Below are positions 16,508 to 24,593 of a DNA stretch of 64,000 bases, in pieces (position 1 is the stretch's first letter; every line of letters begins with the position of its first letter). The translations under genes and the position numbers were made by a program. The notes beneath the pieces were generated by a model, which saw only the letters and a program-made list of their open reading frames with translations, was not told the DNA's origin and made no database searches. The stretch lies in NCBI GenBank assembly GCA_965656545.1, contig CBFHKZ010000002.1:124001-188000 (forward strand), in the 5' to 3' direction. Source of the stretch: UBA7446 sp965656545 (lineage in GTDB: Bacteria; Bacteroidota; Bacteroidia; Flavobacteriales; Flavobacteriaceae).

Positions 16508-17494
16508 TTAAAAAGAAGTTGATTTTAAATGTAATCCTGTTGTTTGTTCTAATCCGAACATAAGGTTCATGTTTTCTATGGCCTGACCTGATGCTCCTTT
16601 TAATAAGTTATCAATGATGCTGGTTACCAGCAATTGCCCTTCGTGCAAATGCAGGTGTACCAAACACCTGTTGGTGTTTACTACTTGTTTGAGTGCCAAT
16701 GGCGCACGGCTAACAAACGTAAACGGGCAGTCGTTGTAGTAGTTCTCAAAAATGGCGTAAGCATCTTCCAAGCTCCCGTCAAATGGGGTATAGGCCGTGG
16801 CAAATATTCCTCTGGTAAAGTTTCCTCTAATGGGAAGGAAGTGCAACTTGGGATTACTGCCTTGCTCTTGCGCAATGGTTTCGCCTATTTCGCCTAAGTG
16901 TTGATGCACAAATGGTTTGTAGTAGGAAATATTGTTGTTTCTCCAACTAAAATGACTTGTCGCTGAGGGAACAGCACCTGCACCCGTACTTCCCGTAATC
17001 GCATTTATATGTACGTCTTGGGATAATTTTTTTGCTGCTGCTAGCGGTACCAACGCCAATTGGATGGCGGTGGCAAAACAACCAGGGTTGGCAATCGCTT
17101 GCGCAGATTTTATCTGTTCTTTGTTTACTTCGGTAAGCCCATAGACATAAGAACGTCCCATAAAATCGTGGTCGTCTTTAAGTCTAAAATCGTTGCTTAA
17201 ATCAATGATTTTGGTGTTGTCGTTTACCACGTTCTCGTGTAAAAAGGCAGCTGAATTGCCATGTCCAAGGCATAAAAACAACACGTCTACTTCTTGGTTT
17301 AGTTCTGCCGAGAAGGGCATGTTCAATACGCCCATTAAATCTGTATGGGTTTCGGAAACGGCTTTTCCTGCTCTGGTGGTGCTGTATATAAAATCGATGT
17401 TTACATTGGGATGCAGTACCAACAATCGCAAGAGTTCACCTCCTGTATATCCTGCGCCGCCTACAACGCCTACACTTATGTTATTTATTGACAT
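16508..17494 (-). CDS. argC: N-acyl-gamma-glutamyl-phosphate reductase
   Basis: Encodes 328 residues from the ATG at 17494, which follows the Rossmann pattern directly (MSINNISVGVVGGAGYTGGE). The frame extends upstream to 17587, but that part lies within argG and does not look like ArgC, so the shorter start is chosen; the genes then overlap by 14 bp. The catalytic Cys lies in ANPGCFATAIQLAL near residue 134, and HxGE-type residues in HQHLGEIGE. It makes the semialdehyde used by ArgD. Confidence 0.9.
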   Translation of the reverse strand: MSINNISVGVVGGAGYTGGELLRLLVLHPNVNIDFIYSTTRAGKAVSETHTDLMGVLNMPFSAELNQEVDVLFLCLGHGNSAAFLHENVVNDNTKIIDLSNDFRLKDDHDFMGRSYVYGLTEVNKEQIKSAQAIANPGCFATAIQLALVPLAAAKKLSQDVHINAITGSTGAGAVPSATSHFSWRNNNISYYKPFVHQHLGEIGETIAQEQGSNPKLHFLPIRGNFTRGIFATAYTPFDGSLEDAYAIFENYYNDCPFTFVSRAPLALKQVVNTNRCLVHLHLHEGQLLVTSIIDNLLKGASGQAIENMNLMFGLEQTTGLHLKSTSF

Positions 17495-18662
17495 GCTGAT
17501 AAATTTTTCCGGCATTGGCCGATAGTTTAATAAATCCTTTTGCTTCGTCTGCGGTCCAGGCTTCGTTGGCTTCTCCATAGGTGCCAAATGAATTGTCCAT
17601 CAAATCAAATGTAGATTCGATTCCGTCGAGTGTGAATCGGTAGGGGTGAAGTGTGACAAAAACAGTTCCTGTTACCGTCTGCTGGCTGCTGCTTAGCAAG
17701 GCTTCGAAGTCTCGCATAACGGGGTCTAGGTATTGACCTTCGTGTAGCATCATGCCGTAGTACGAACCGATATAATCTTTGTGGTGAAGCTGCCATTTGC
17801 TCAAGGTGTGCTTTTCCAACAGCTGATGCGCTTTGATGCTCACCAAGGCTGCTGCGGCTTCAAAACCAACACGTCCTTTGATACCGATGATGGTATCGCC
17901 CACGTGAATGTCTCTGCCAATAGCAAATGCACCCGCAAGTGTTTGTAATTGCTGAATGGCTTCAACTGGGCTGTAAGTGGTGTTGTTGATACCGACCAAT
18001 TCCCCTTTGTCAAAATGCAACGAAATTTTTTCTGCTGCCGTCTTTGTGCAATCGCTAGGGTATGCGCTATCGGGCAGTGGTTCACGAGATTTTAAGGTTT
18101 CGCTACCGCCAACAGAAGTTCCCCACAAGCCTTTGTTGATGGAATATTGTGCTTTTTCCCAAGACCAATCCACGCCGTGTTCTTTTAGATAGGCGATTTC
18201 ATCTTCTCTTGAAAGTTTTTGGTCTCTGATGGGTGTGATGATTTCAATCTGCGGTGCTCGTGTTTGGAAGATCAAATCAAAACGCACTTGATCGTTTCCA
18301 GCGCCTGTACTGCCGTGTGCAATGGCTGTTGCGCCAATCTTTTTGGCGTGTTCTACTATGGCAACCGCTTGGGTAACACGCTCGGCACTTACCGAAAGGG
18401 GATAGGTGTTGTTTTTGAGTACGTTACCAAAAATGAGGTATTTAACGATGTCTTGATAGAAGGTTTCTACCGCTTCGATGCTCGTATAAGATGTTGCGCC
18501 CAAAGTCAAGGCCTTGGATTCCAAAGCTGAAACTTCCGCAGCATCAAAACCACCGGTGTTTACACTAACGGCGTGTACTTCATAACCCGCCTGGCTCAAC
18601 GACTTTACGCAATAGGAAGTATCGAGTCCTCCGCTGTATGCTAAAACTAATTTCTTGTTCAT
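17481..18662 (-). CDS. argG: Argininosuccinate synthase
   Basis: Encodes 393 residues. The ATP pyrophosphatase P-loop AYSGGLDTSYC lies at residues 8-18, followed by HGSTGAGNDQVRF and the citrulline/aspartate-binding region around SVGGSETLKSREPLP. It joins citrulline and aspartate at the cost of ATP. Gene position next to the GNAT gene (ATGA overlap) and before argC is characteristic of flavobacterial arginine operons. The reading frame is complete and of normal length. Confidence 0.95.
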   Translation of the reverse strand: MNKKLVLAYSGGLDTSYCVKSLSQAGYEVHAVSVNTGGFDAAEVSALESKALTLGATSYTSIEAVETFYQDIVKYLIFGNVLKNNTYPLSVSAERVTQAVAIVEHAKKIGATAIAHGSTGAGNDQVRFDLIFQTRAPQIEIITPIRDQKLSREDEIAYLKEHGVDWSWEKAQYSINKGLWGTSVGGSETLKSREPLPDSAYPSDCTKTAAEKISLHFDKGELVGINNTTYSPVEAIQQLQTLAGAFAIGRDIHVGDTIIGIKGRVGFEAAAALVSIKAHQLLEKHTLSKWQLHHKDYIGSYYGMMLHEGQYLDPVMRDFEALLSSSQQTVTGTVFVTLHPYRFTLDGIESTFDLMDNSFGTYGEANEAWTADEAKGFIKLSANAGKIYQHVNK

Positions 18663-19249
18663 TTTTTATCTCGTTTAAATGCTTTTTTAAATGATTGTAT
18701 GCTTCCTACAATACCATTGCTGCCTTTCTTGGCTGGATCGTATAGCATCCCCGTACACAAACACATACTTTGCTTGGTACGTGTGAGTACGTCGTAATTC
18801 TTACAGGTTTGACAGCCTTTCCAAAAGGCAGGGTCGTCTGTTAGTTCAGAAAAGGTAACAGGCTTGTAACCCAAATCATAATTGATTTTCATAACCGGTA
18901 GCCCCGTAGTAATACCAAAAATCTTGGCACCAGGATACTTTTCTTTGGAGTAGTTGAAGATTTTTGTTTTTATTTTTTTCGCAAGACCAATGCCTCTGTA
19001 ATTAGGATCAACAATTAATCCTGAATGCGCTACGTACTTTTCATGTCCCCATGCTTCTATATAGCAAAAACCCGCAAAGGTGTCTCCGTCTAGCGCAATG
19101 ATGGCATTACCAGATTCGATTTTTTGTTGAATATACGCAGGAGTACGACGTGCAATTCCTGTTCCACGCACTTGTGCTGAACTTGAAATGGTTTCCGAAA
19201 TGATTGCTGCATACGTAACGTGTATGCGTTTAGCTACTTGAATTTCCAT
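18659..19249 (-). CDS. GNAT acyltransferase with four-cysteine tail, candidate first enzyme of arginine synthesis
   Basis: Encodes 196 residues. A GNAT core fits residues about 8-140, with the acyl-CoA loop RGIGLAKKIK (85-94) after the strand HSGLIVDPN. A C-terminal tail carries Cys146, Cys149, Cys163 and Cys165 in a CxxC...CxC arrangement that could bind zinc or an Fe-S cluster. No canonical argA or argJ is in the window, and this gene heads the operon with a coupled argG, so it is a candidate N-acetyl- or N-succinyl-glutamate synthase. This is inference from context; some neighbours of this kind are annotated only as GNAT proteins. Confidence 0.75.
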   Translation of the reverse strand: MEIQVAKRIHVTYAAIISETISSSAQVRGTGIARRTPAYIQQKIESGNAIIALDGDTFAGFCYIEAWGHEKYVAHSGLIVDPNYRGIGLAKKIKTKIFNYSKEKYPGAKIFGITTGLPVMKINYDLGYKPVTFSELTDDPAFWKGCQTCKNYDVLTRTKQSMCLCTGMLYDPAKKGSNGIVGSIQSFKKAFKRDKK

Positions 19250-19407
19250 GCTACTGGATTGAAAAGAAAAAAATTAGACTGAAAAAAAACGGAGAGGGAA
19301 ACCGGACACACCTAAGTTTCATATACAGTGAATTACCCCAAGGGGCGACGAACGCGCGGGGAGAATGAATTACGTGAAACGTTATTTACAATCACAGTGC
19401 AAATATA
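19250..19407 (-). promoter_or_regulatory. Promoter and structured leader of the arginine operon
   Basis: On the - strand a perfect TATATTTG box lies at 19400-19407, so transcription should start near 19393 and leave a leader of about 145 nt. Within it GTTTCA (19375-19380) can pair with TGAAAC (19316-19321). The loop contains two copies of GTAATTCA in the same direction, a CCCC/GGGG pair and a GC-rich GCG-loop-CGC hairpin, all unusually GC-rich for this genome. I do not recognise a known riboswitch class. The region may sense arginine or an intermediate. Confidence 0.5.
19251..19322 (-). CDS. Possible leader peptide of the arginine operon (23 codons)
   Basis: A small ORF begins at the ATG of 19322-19320 and stops at a TAG one base before the GNAT start. 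It starts MKLRCVRF and continues with several Phe codons; the two Arg codons are AGG and CGG. Its ATG lies in the 3' arm of a long-range inverted repeat (TGAAAC against GTTTCA). It could couple ribosome position to expression of the operon, but the evidence is only positional. Confidence 0.3.
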   Translation of the reverse strand: MKLRCVRFPSPFFFSLIFFFSIQ

Positions 19408-19448
19408 TATTTTTTTTTAAAGCGATGATGCTATCGCTATTAATTAAG

Positions 19449-19456
19449 TAATTTTG
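19449..19456 (+). promoter_or_regulatory. -7 box upstream of pabB
   Basis: TAATTTTG matches the Bacteroidota -7 consensus TAnnTTTG and lies 21 bp before the TTG start of pabB. It supports transcription of the pabB-tilS-dsbD unit from here. Confidence 0.5.
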
Positions 19457-19477
19457 TTTCATAAGTGAAGCAAAAAG

Positions 19478-20791
19478 TTGGTAACACGCTCAAAAACAGT
19501 CTTTAACGTAAAAAACCATCCCGATATCAAGGCGCAACTCCTGGATTGGGCTGGGGATTCTTCGCCTATTGCTTGGTATGATTCCAACGATTACCCCCAT
19601 CAAAACAACGATTTTGACGCCATTCTTGCCCTAGAAACATTTGAAGAAAACCCATGGCATACGTCCGAAAAGGAGTTGCAAACCGTATTGGGAACCGACT
19701 GGCTCTTTGGGTTTTTTAGTTACGAGTACAATGCTACTTGGGAGCAAGTAACGCCCACCAACCCCGCTTTTTTGTCTGTGCCAAAACTTCAATTCTTTAA
19801 ACCCAAAAAAATATGGTTGCTCAAAGGCGATTTACTCACGGCACTTTATCTAGAGTCGGATAATCCAGCGGTAGACTTTGAGCGCATCACAAATAGCACA
19901 ACAAGAACTGAAGCATCTTTGACGGCCATTGATTTGTCGCCGCGCATCAGCAAGGATATCTATTTGCAACACGCAAGCGCACTTAAGGATCACATCATGC
20001 GTGGTGATATTTATGAAGTAAACTATTGTATGGAGTGGTATGCCGATGAAGTGGATGTTTCGCCCATGGCCTTGTTTAATGCATTAAATCGCATCGGCAA
20101 GACACCCTTTTCTGCCTTTCTTTCTTTTGACAATACGTATTTGATGTCTGCCTCACCCGAACGGTTTTTACAACGCAGAGGCAATACACTTATATCACAA
20201 CCCATCAAGGGAACTGCCGCAAGACATGAGGATACCGTTATGGATAAATCGGTAGCCGAGGCGCTAAAGCTGGATACCAAAGAGCGTTCCGAAAATATCA
20301 TGATAACAGATCTGGTACGCAACGACCTTTCTAGGATTGCCCAAAAAGGCTCTGTTGCAGTTAGCGAGCAATGTGCGGTTTATCCTTTTGCACAGGTGCA
20401 TCAAATGATTTCAACCGTTAAGGCTCAGTGTGATCCCTACTTTACTTCTTTGGACGTCATCAATGCGTGTTTTCCGATGGGCAGCATGACAGGGGCACCC
20501 AAGCAACGTGCCATGGAACTTATCAATCAATACGAACACGGACAACGTGGGTTGTACAGTGGGGCAGTGGGTTATTTTGCTCCAAATGGCGATTTTGATT
20601 TTAATGTGGTTATCCGCAGTCTGGTTTATGATGCGGCTTCAAAATACCTGTCCACACATGTGGGGAGTGCACTCACCGCAGCTGCCGATCCATCAAAAGA
20701 ATACGACGAATGCCAGCTTAAGGTCAAGGCCATTAAGCGAGTTTTGGCAAACAAAAAAACAATTCCCAATACCCATGGAACAAAGGTTTAA
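19478..20791 (+). CDS. pabB: Aminodeoxychorismate synthase component I
   Basis: Encodes 437 residues from a TTG start at 19478; an in-frame stop at 19466 allows nothing much longer, and no good ATG lies near. The C-terminal chorismate-binding domain is complete: RGDIYEVNYC, SASPERFLQR, PIKGTAARH, ENIMITDLVRNDLSRI and CFPMGSMTGAPKQRAMELI with the catalytic Lys. It converts chorismate to aminodeoxychorismate for folate synthesis with a glutaminase partner that is not in this window. The family is close to TrpE, but the PIKGTAAR sequence and missing TrpG neighbour favour PabB. It overlaps tilS by 17 bp. Confidence 0.85.
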   Translation: MVTRSKTVFNVKNHPDIKAQLLDWAGDSSPIAWYDSNDYPHQNNDFDAILALETFEENPWHTSEKELQTVLGTDWLFGFFSYEYNATWEQVTPTNPAFLSVPKLQFFKPKKIWLLKGDLLTALYLESDNPAVDFERITNSTTRTEASLTAIDLSPRISKDIYLQHASALKDHIMRGDIYEVNYCMEWYADEVDVSPMALFNALNRIGKTPFSAFLSFDNTYLMSASPERFLQRRGNTLISQPIKGTAARHEDTVMDKSVAEALKLDTKERSENIMITDLVRNDLSRIAQKGSVAVSEQCAVYPFAQVHQMISTVKAQCDPYFTSLDVINACFPMGSMTGAPKQRAMELINQYEHGQRGLYSGAVGYFAPNGDFDFNVVIRSLVYDAASKYLSTHVGSALTAAADPSKEYDECQLKVKAIKRVLANKKTIPNTHGTKV

Positions 20792-22061
20792 AGACCATAT
20801 CGTTTCTCTTTTTAATACCCCCAAAAAGCATCGCTTTTTGCTTGGGGTTAGCGGCGGTGTGGACAGTGTGGTGTTGACACATTTGTTACATACCCTAGAA
20901 ATTGATTTTGGCATTGCGCACGTGAATTATGGATTACGTGGGGCGGATAGCGATGCCGATGAGCAGTTGGTTCGTGGCTTGGCGGCTTCACTTGGTGTTG
21001 CTTGCCATGTAACACAAGCACCCATAGACCCCACTGCATCGGGGATTCAAGAAAAAGCACGTGACTTACGCTATAATTGGTTTAAAGAAGTGCTTGAAAG
21101 CAATGCTTATGACACTATCCTGACAGCCCACCACGCAGGCGATCAATTGGAAACCTTATTTATGCGCCTAACCAGAGGCAGTGGCCTCGAAGGTTTGGGT
21201 GGGATACATGATAAAAAGGGTGTTTTGGTTCGTCCGCTATTGCCCTTTTACAAAGATGAAATTTTGGCTTATGCCAAGGAGCAAAACCTCCATTGGCGCG
21301 AGGATGTATCCAACAGCTCTACCAAATATTTACGCAATGCCATTCGGCATGAGGTATTACCGTCTTTTATGGAATTGTCTTCTGATGCAGCTGCCAATAC
21401 GCTGACCAGTATGCAACATTTGCGTGATGCCTTTGAAGGCATACAGTCGCAACTGCAAAACATTAAAACGGATTGGAAGCAACAAGGAGAAGCCTTGAAA
21501 ATCCCTCTCTCATCTATTGACGCATTGCATCCAAAAAGCTTTTGGCTGCATCATTTGTTTGCGCCTTATGGCTTTGATGTCAAAGAAGTTGAAAAGCTAC
21601 TGGACACCCATGCGGGAAAAAAATGCACTGGTGAAAAATATGTTTTAACGAAAGAACGCGATCATCTGATTTTGACACCCAAAACTGCATCTCCTGCAAT
21701 TGATCAAGACTATTTTTTGGTTCCTGAGGAAGGTATAGAAACCCCCATCAATCTAAAGATTTCATCGGACGTTATCGCAGCCAAGCCCACGGCTAAGTGC
21801 GCTGTTTTAGACAGGGAAAAATTGGATTTCCCTTTAATTTTGCGGCGTTGGAAGACAGGCGATGTGTTTTATCCTACGGGCATGGCAGGCAAGAAAAAAG
21901 TGGCTAAATTTTTCAAAGACGAGAAAATGTCTGCGCTTGACAAAAAACAGCAATGGCTATTGTGTTCGGGAGACGACATTGTTTGGGTAGTAGGTAAACG
22001 AATAAATCGTAAATTTGTGGCTGTAGCCAATACAACTACGCTCCAAATTCAACTTGTATGA
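20775..22061 (+). CDS. tilS: tRNA(Ile)-lysidine synthase
   Basis: Encodes 428 residues from the ATG at 20775, directly before the conserved start region; the frame continues upstream inside pabB but that part is not TilS-like. The PP-loop LLGVSGGVDSVVL lies near residues 21-33, followed by HVNYGLRG, ARDLRYNW and TAHHAGDQLETLFMRL. The C-terminal domain (about 330-428) with LRRWKTGDVFYPTGM binds the tRNA acceptor. TilS modifies C34 of tRNA-Ile(CAU) to lysidine with ATP and is essential in most bacteria. It is coupled by ATGA to the downstream dsbD gene. Confidence 0.95.
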   Translation: MEQRFKDHIVSLFNTPKKHRFLLGVSGGVDSVVLTHLLHTLEIDFGIAHVNYGLRGADSDADEQLVRGLAASLGVACHVTQAPIDPTASGIQEKARDLRYNWFKEVLESNAYDTILTAHHAGDQLETLFMRLTRGSGLEGLGGIHDKKGVLVRPLLPFYKDEILAYAKEQNLHWREDVSNSSTKYLRNAIRHEVLPSFMELSSDAAANTLTSMQHLRDAFEGIQSQLQNIKTDWKQQGEALKIPLSSIDALHPKSFWLHHLFAPYGFDVKEVEKLLDTHAGKKCTGEKYVLTKERDHLILTPKTASPAIDQDYFLVPEEGIETPINLKISSDVIAAKPTAKCAVLDREKLDFPLILRRWKTGDVFYPTGMAGKKKVAKFFKDEKMSALDKKQQWLLCSGDDIVWVVGKRINRKFVAVANTTTLQIQLV

Positions 22062-24004
22062 GATATTTCCTTTTTCTTTTTTGCTGCTTAAGCTTCTCTT
22101 GGGGACAAGATCCCGTCAAATGGAGTGCACAAGCACGACAAACCGACACCAATACCTATGATGTAATCCTCAAAGCAAACATTCAGGAAAATTGGAAGCT
22201 GTATGACGTAAGCCTTCCCGACGGTGGCCCTTTGCCCACCGTGCTGCTATGGAAAAACGCAACGGCTGTGGGTGCATTACAGGGCAGTGAACCCAAAACG
22301 GGCTACGATGTTATTTTTGAAATGGATTTGGCCTATTACACCAAAGAGTTGATGTGGGTACAGTCCGTATCTACAGAAGCCGCTACCATCGAATTGCTTA
22401 TTGAATACCAAGCCTGTGACGATGCACTCTGCATCTTTAGAGAAGAGCCTTTGTCTATTCCCACAGATGGGTCTCTGGTCAATGCGGTTGAACGCGACCT
22501 GACGGATGTGCAACTAGGCGGCAATAACTTAAAGTTAGACCTAAAAAACACCGAATTACTCGAAGCTTCTGGTCCCAATGTCAAGGCTTCTTGGTGGCGT
22601 ATTTTTGTCTTGGGTCTTTTGGGCGGTTTTCTTGCGCTATTAACCCCTTGTGTGTTTCCGCTTATTCCCCTCACCGTATCTTATTTTTCCAAAAGCAGTG
22701 TGAGTCGTGCGGTGGGCATTAGGCGTTCGCTTTCTTACGCCTTTTCCATTATTGGGATATACGCGCTGTTGAGTTTGCCTTTTCACTTTTTAGACCAATT
22801 GCGACCAGAAGTGTTGAATGCCATAGCCACCAATGTGGTGCTCAACCTTATCTTTTTTACGGTTTTTGTGGTTTTTGCACTTTCCTTTTTTGGATTATTT
22901 GACCTGACCTTGCCTTCAAAATGGTCTGCGAAATCAGATGCCGCAGCAACGCGTTCCTCTTATTTGGGTATCTTTTTTATGGCACTGACGCTTGCCGTGG
23001 TTTCCTTTTCGTGTACAGGGCCCATATTGGGTTCTTTGCTGGTAGGTTCGCTTACCGCTGATGGTGGTGCCATGCAGCTTACGGCTGGCATGGTAGGTTT
23101 TGGAACGGCCTTGGCATTGCCTTTTGGGGTATTGTCTTTCTTTCCCAATGTATTGCGTAAGCTGCCCAAATCGGGAGGTTGGTTGCAGCACGTGAAGGTG
23201 TCGCTTGGTTTTGTGGAACTCGCCCTGGCATTGAAGTTTTTGTCGAATGCCGATATGGTACAAGGATGGGGCATACTCCCGCGTGAACTCTTTATTGCCA
23301 TTTGGATGTTGATATTGCTGTTGTGGGCTGTTTACCTATTTGGAGGCTTTGGTTTTATGCATCCCAAACCCAAAAAGAATAGCACTATGCAAAAGGGTTT
23401 GGGTGTTTTGGTGGTCTTGTTTGTTGCGTATTTGGCGCAAGGATTGGTACCCAACCAACAAACGCCTTTGCGCGCATTGAGTGGCTTTCCACCACCTGCT
23501 TTTTATTCTGTCTACGAAACCGAGTCCGACTGTCCGTTAAACCTCGATTGTTATAAGGATTACGAAACGGGTAGGGCAGCTGCCATGGTGCAGCAAAAAC
23601 CCATATTACTGGATTTTACAGGTTGGGCTTGTGTCAACTGTCGAAAGGTGGAGGAAAATATTTGGACCCAGCCAGAGGTGTATAAGCTGTTGCGTGACGA
23701 GGTGGTGGTGATTTCGCTTTATGTGGATGACCGCAAGCCTTTGCCCGAAGCAGACCAGCAAACCATTACCTATGCTGATGGCAGCAGCCGTGTTTTGGAA
23801 ACGGTAGGACAGCAGTGGTCGGCTTTTCAGGCGATTAATTTTAAGTCGGTTTCACAGCCCTATTATGTGTTGCTACAACCCGATGGTACGATTCTTAATG
23901 CGCCCATTCAATATACCGATAAGGCCACCTATTTGGCTTGGCTTAAAGAAGGGATTGCTGCTGCGGATTCTGAAAAACTTGAACCTGCTTTTGGTTTTGA
24001 ATGA
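22058..24004 (+). CDS. dsbD: Thiol:disulfide interchange protein DsbD
   Basis: Encodes 648 residues. After a signal peptide (1-16) comes a periplasmic alpha domain with the pair Cys120-Cys125 (CDDALC). The membrane domain has about eight helices with Cys198 in LTPCVFPLIPLT and Cys319 in FSCTGPILGSLL. A thioredoxin-like gamma domain follows, with the site CVNC (525-528) in FTGWACVNCRK. The three cysteine pairs needed to carry electrons from the cytoplasm to the periplasm are all present. The last 22 codons exist in a second, diverged copy at 24528-24593 (see findings). Confidence 0.95.
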   Translation: MRYFLFLFCCLSFSWGQDPVKWSAQARQTDTNTYDVILKANIQENWKLYDVSLPDGGPLPTVLLWKNATAVGALQGSEPKTGYDVIFEMDLAYYTKELMWVQSVSTEAATIELLIEYQACDDALCIFREEPLSIPTDGSLVNAVERDLTDVQLGGNNLKLDLKNTELLEASGPNVKASWWRIFVLGLLGGFLALLTPCVFPLIPLTVSYFSKSSVSRAVGIRRSLSYAFSIIGIYALLSLPFHFLDQLRPEVLNAIATNVVLNLIFFTVFVVFALSFFGLFDLTLPSKWSAKSDAAATRSSYLGIFFMALTLAVVSFSCTGPILGSLLVGSLTADGGAMQLTAGMVGFGTALALPFGVLSFFPNVLRKLPKSGGWLQHVKVSLGFVELALALKFLSNADMVQGWGILPRELFIAIWMLILLLWAVYLFGGFGFMHPKPKKNSTMQKGLGVLVVLFVAYLAQGLVPNQQTPLRALSGFPPPAFYSVYETESDCPLNLDCYKDYETGRAAAMVQQKPILLDFTGWACVNCRKVEENIWTQPEVYKLLRDEVVVISLYVDDRKPLPEADQQTITYADGSSRVLETVGQQWSAFQAINFKSVSQPYYVLLQPDGTILNAPIQYTDKATYLAWLKEGIAAADSEKLEPAFGFE

Positions 24005-24462
24005 TTTATAATACTATAGCTCCATTGTTTTTTGGTTTTATAAGCTTTATGAAGATTAGGTGATTTTTTCCCTCCATATAGTGCTGCTATTCCTGGAATT
24101 ATAAATAAAAAACCTGATTTGTCTAATGTAAATGGGTAAGTTATTAAAGGAAGAAAAACCATAGCCGATCCTACGTATATCAAAACCCCGTCAACAAGTA
24201 TGGATATAACTTTCGGATTTTTCTTAATTTTTTCAATTTCATTAAGTTTAACAATCTTTCCTGCTATTAGAAAACGTTCATTGTCTAATATTTTGAATTT
24301 GCCTGTAATTCGTTCTCCATCACTAGTTTTAATTCTTATTCTTTTGCTTTCTTCAATAAAAACTTCTTTACCCTTGACTTCATTTACTATGCTAATACCG
24401 TTTGTTTGTGCAAAAACAGCTATGGAAAACAATACAAAAAACAGCGTGGTTTTGTGTGGCAT
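23929..24462 (-). CDS. Hypothetical secreted or membrane protein, convergent with dsbD
   Basis: Encodes 177 residues with a signal peptide (about 1-18, ending AVFAQ) and two hydrophobic helices (about 90-110 and 117-130). The part between has the strand-like pattern RIRIKTSDGERITGKFKIL, which resembles a small beta-domain found with similar membrane hairpins in Bacteroidota, but I cannot name a family. Its last 25 codons overlap the 3' end of dsbD on the opposite strand, and this tail seems to be read from the antisense of dsbD rather than being native. It has a plausible TATATTTA box about 20 bp upstream. Confidence 0.55.
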   Translation of the reverse strand: MPHKTTLFFVLFSIAVFAQTNGISIVNEVKGKEVFIEESKRIRIKTSDGERITGKFKILDNERFLIAGKIVKLNEIEKIKKNPKVISILVDGVLIYVGSAMVFLPLITYPFTLDKSGFLFIIPGIAALYGGKKSPNLHKAYKTKKQWSYSIINHSKPKAGSSFSESAAAIPSLSQAK

Positions 24463-24509
24463 CAGTAGGTATTTGGATACCTAAATATACAAACTTTTTA
24501 AAATAGGCG

Positions 24510-24525
24510 CGCAGGCATGCCTGCG
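24510..24525. repeat. 16-bp perfect palindrome
   Basis: CGCAGGCATGCCTGCG, with further pairing of GGC and GCT on either side around a mismatch. It lies immediately left of the second copy of the dsbD 3' end and upstream of the 177-residue gene. Such GC-rich palindromes occur as dispersed repeats in several Bacteroidota genomes. Confidence 0.6.
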
Positions 24526-24527
24526 GG

Positions 24528-24593
24528 CTTAAAGAAGAAATTGCTGCGGCTAAATCACCCCAACCGTTGGTACCCGCCTTTGGCATAGAGTAG
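24528..24593 (+). repeat. Diverged second copy of the dsbD 3' end
   Basis: Read on the + strand this segment encodes a peptide starting LKEEIAAA and ending PAFGIE-stop, parallel to LKEGIAAA and PAFGFE-stop at 23941-24004. The first 12 bases, GGCTTAAAGAAG, are identical. It overlaps the 3' end of the flavin reductase gene on the other strand. Confidence 0.6.

Noticed and set aside
17495..17587. Longer N-terminus for argC
   Set aside because: The 31 extra residues lie inside argG and are not ArgC-like; the Rossmann motif begins right after the ATG at 17494.
19250..19407. Known riboswitch (for example SAM-type) in the arginine leader
   Set aside because: None of the conserved core motifs I know for those classes is present; it is kept only as an unclassified structured leader.
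20508..20774. Longer N-terminus for tilS
   Set aside because: The segment is the +1 frame of pabB and carries no TilS sequence; the ATG at 20775 sits just before the PP-loop.
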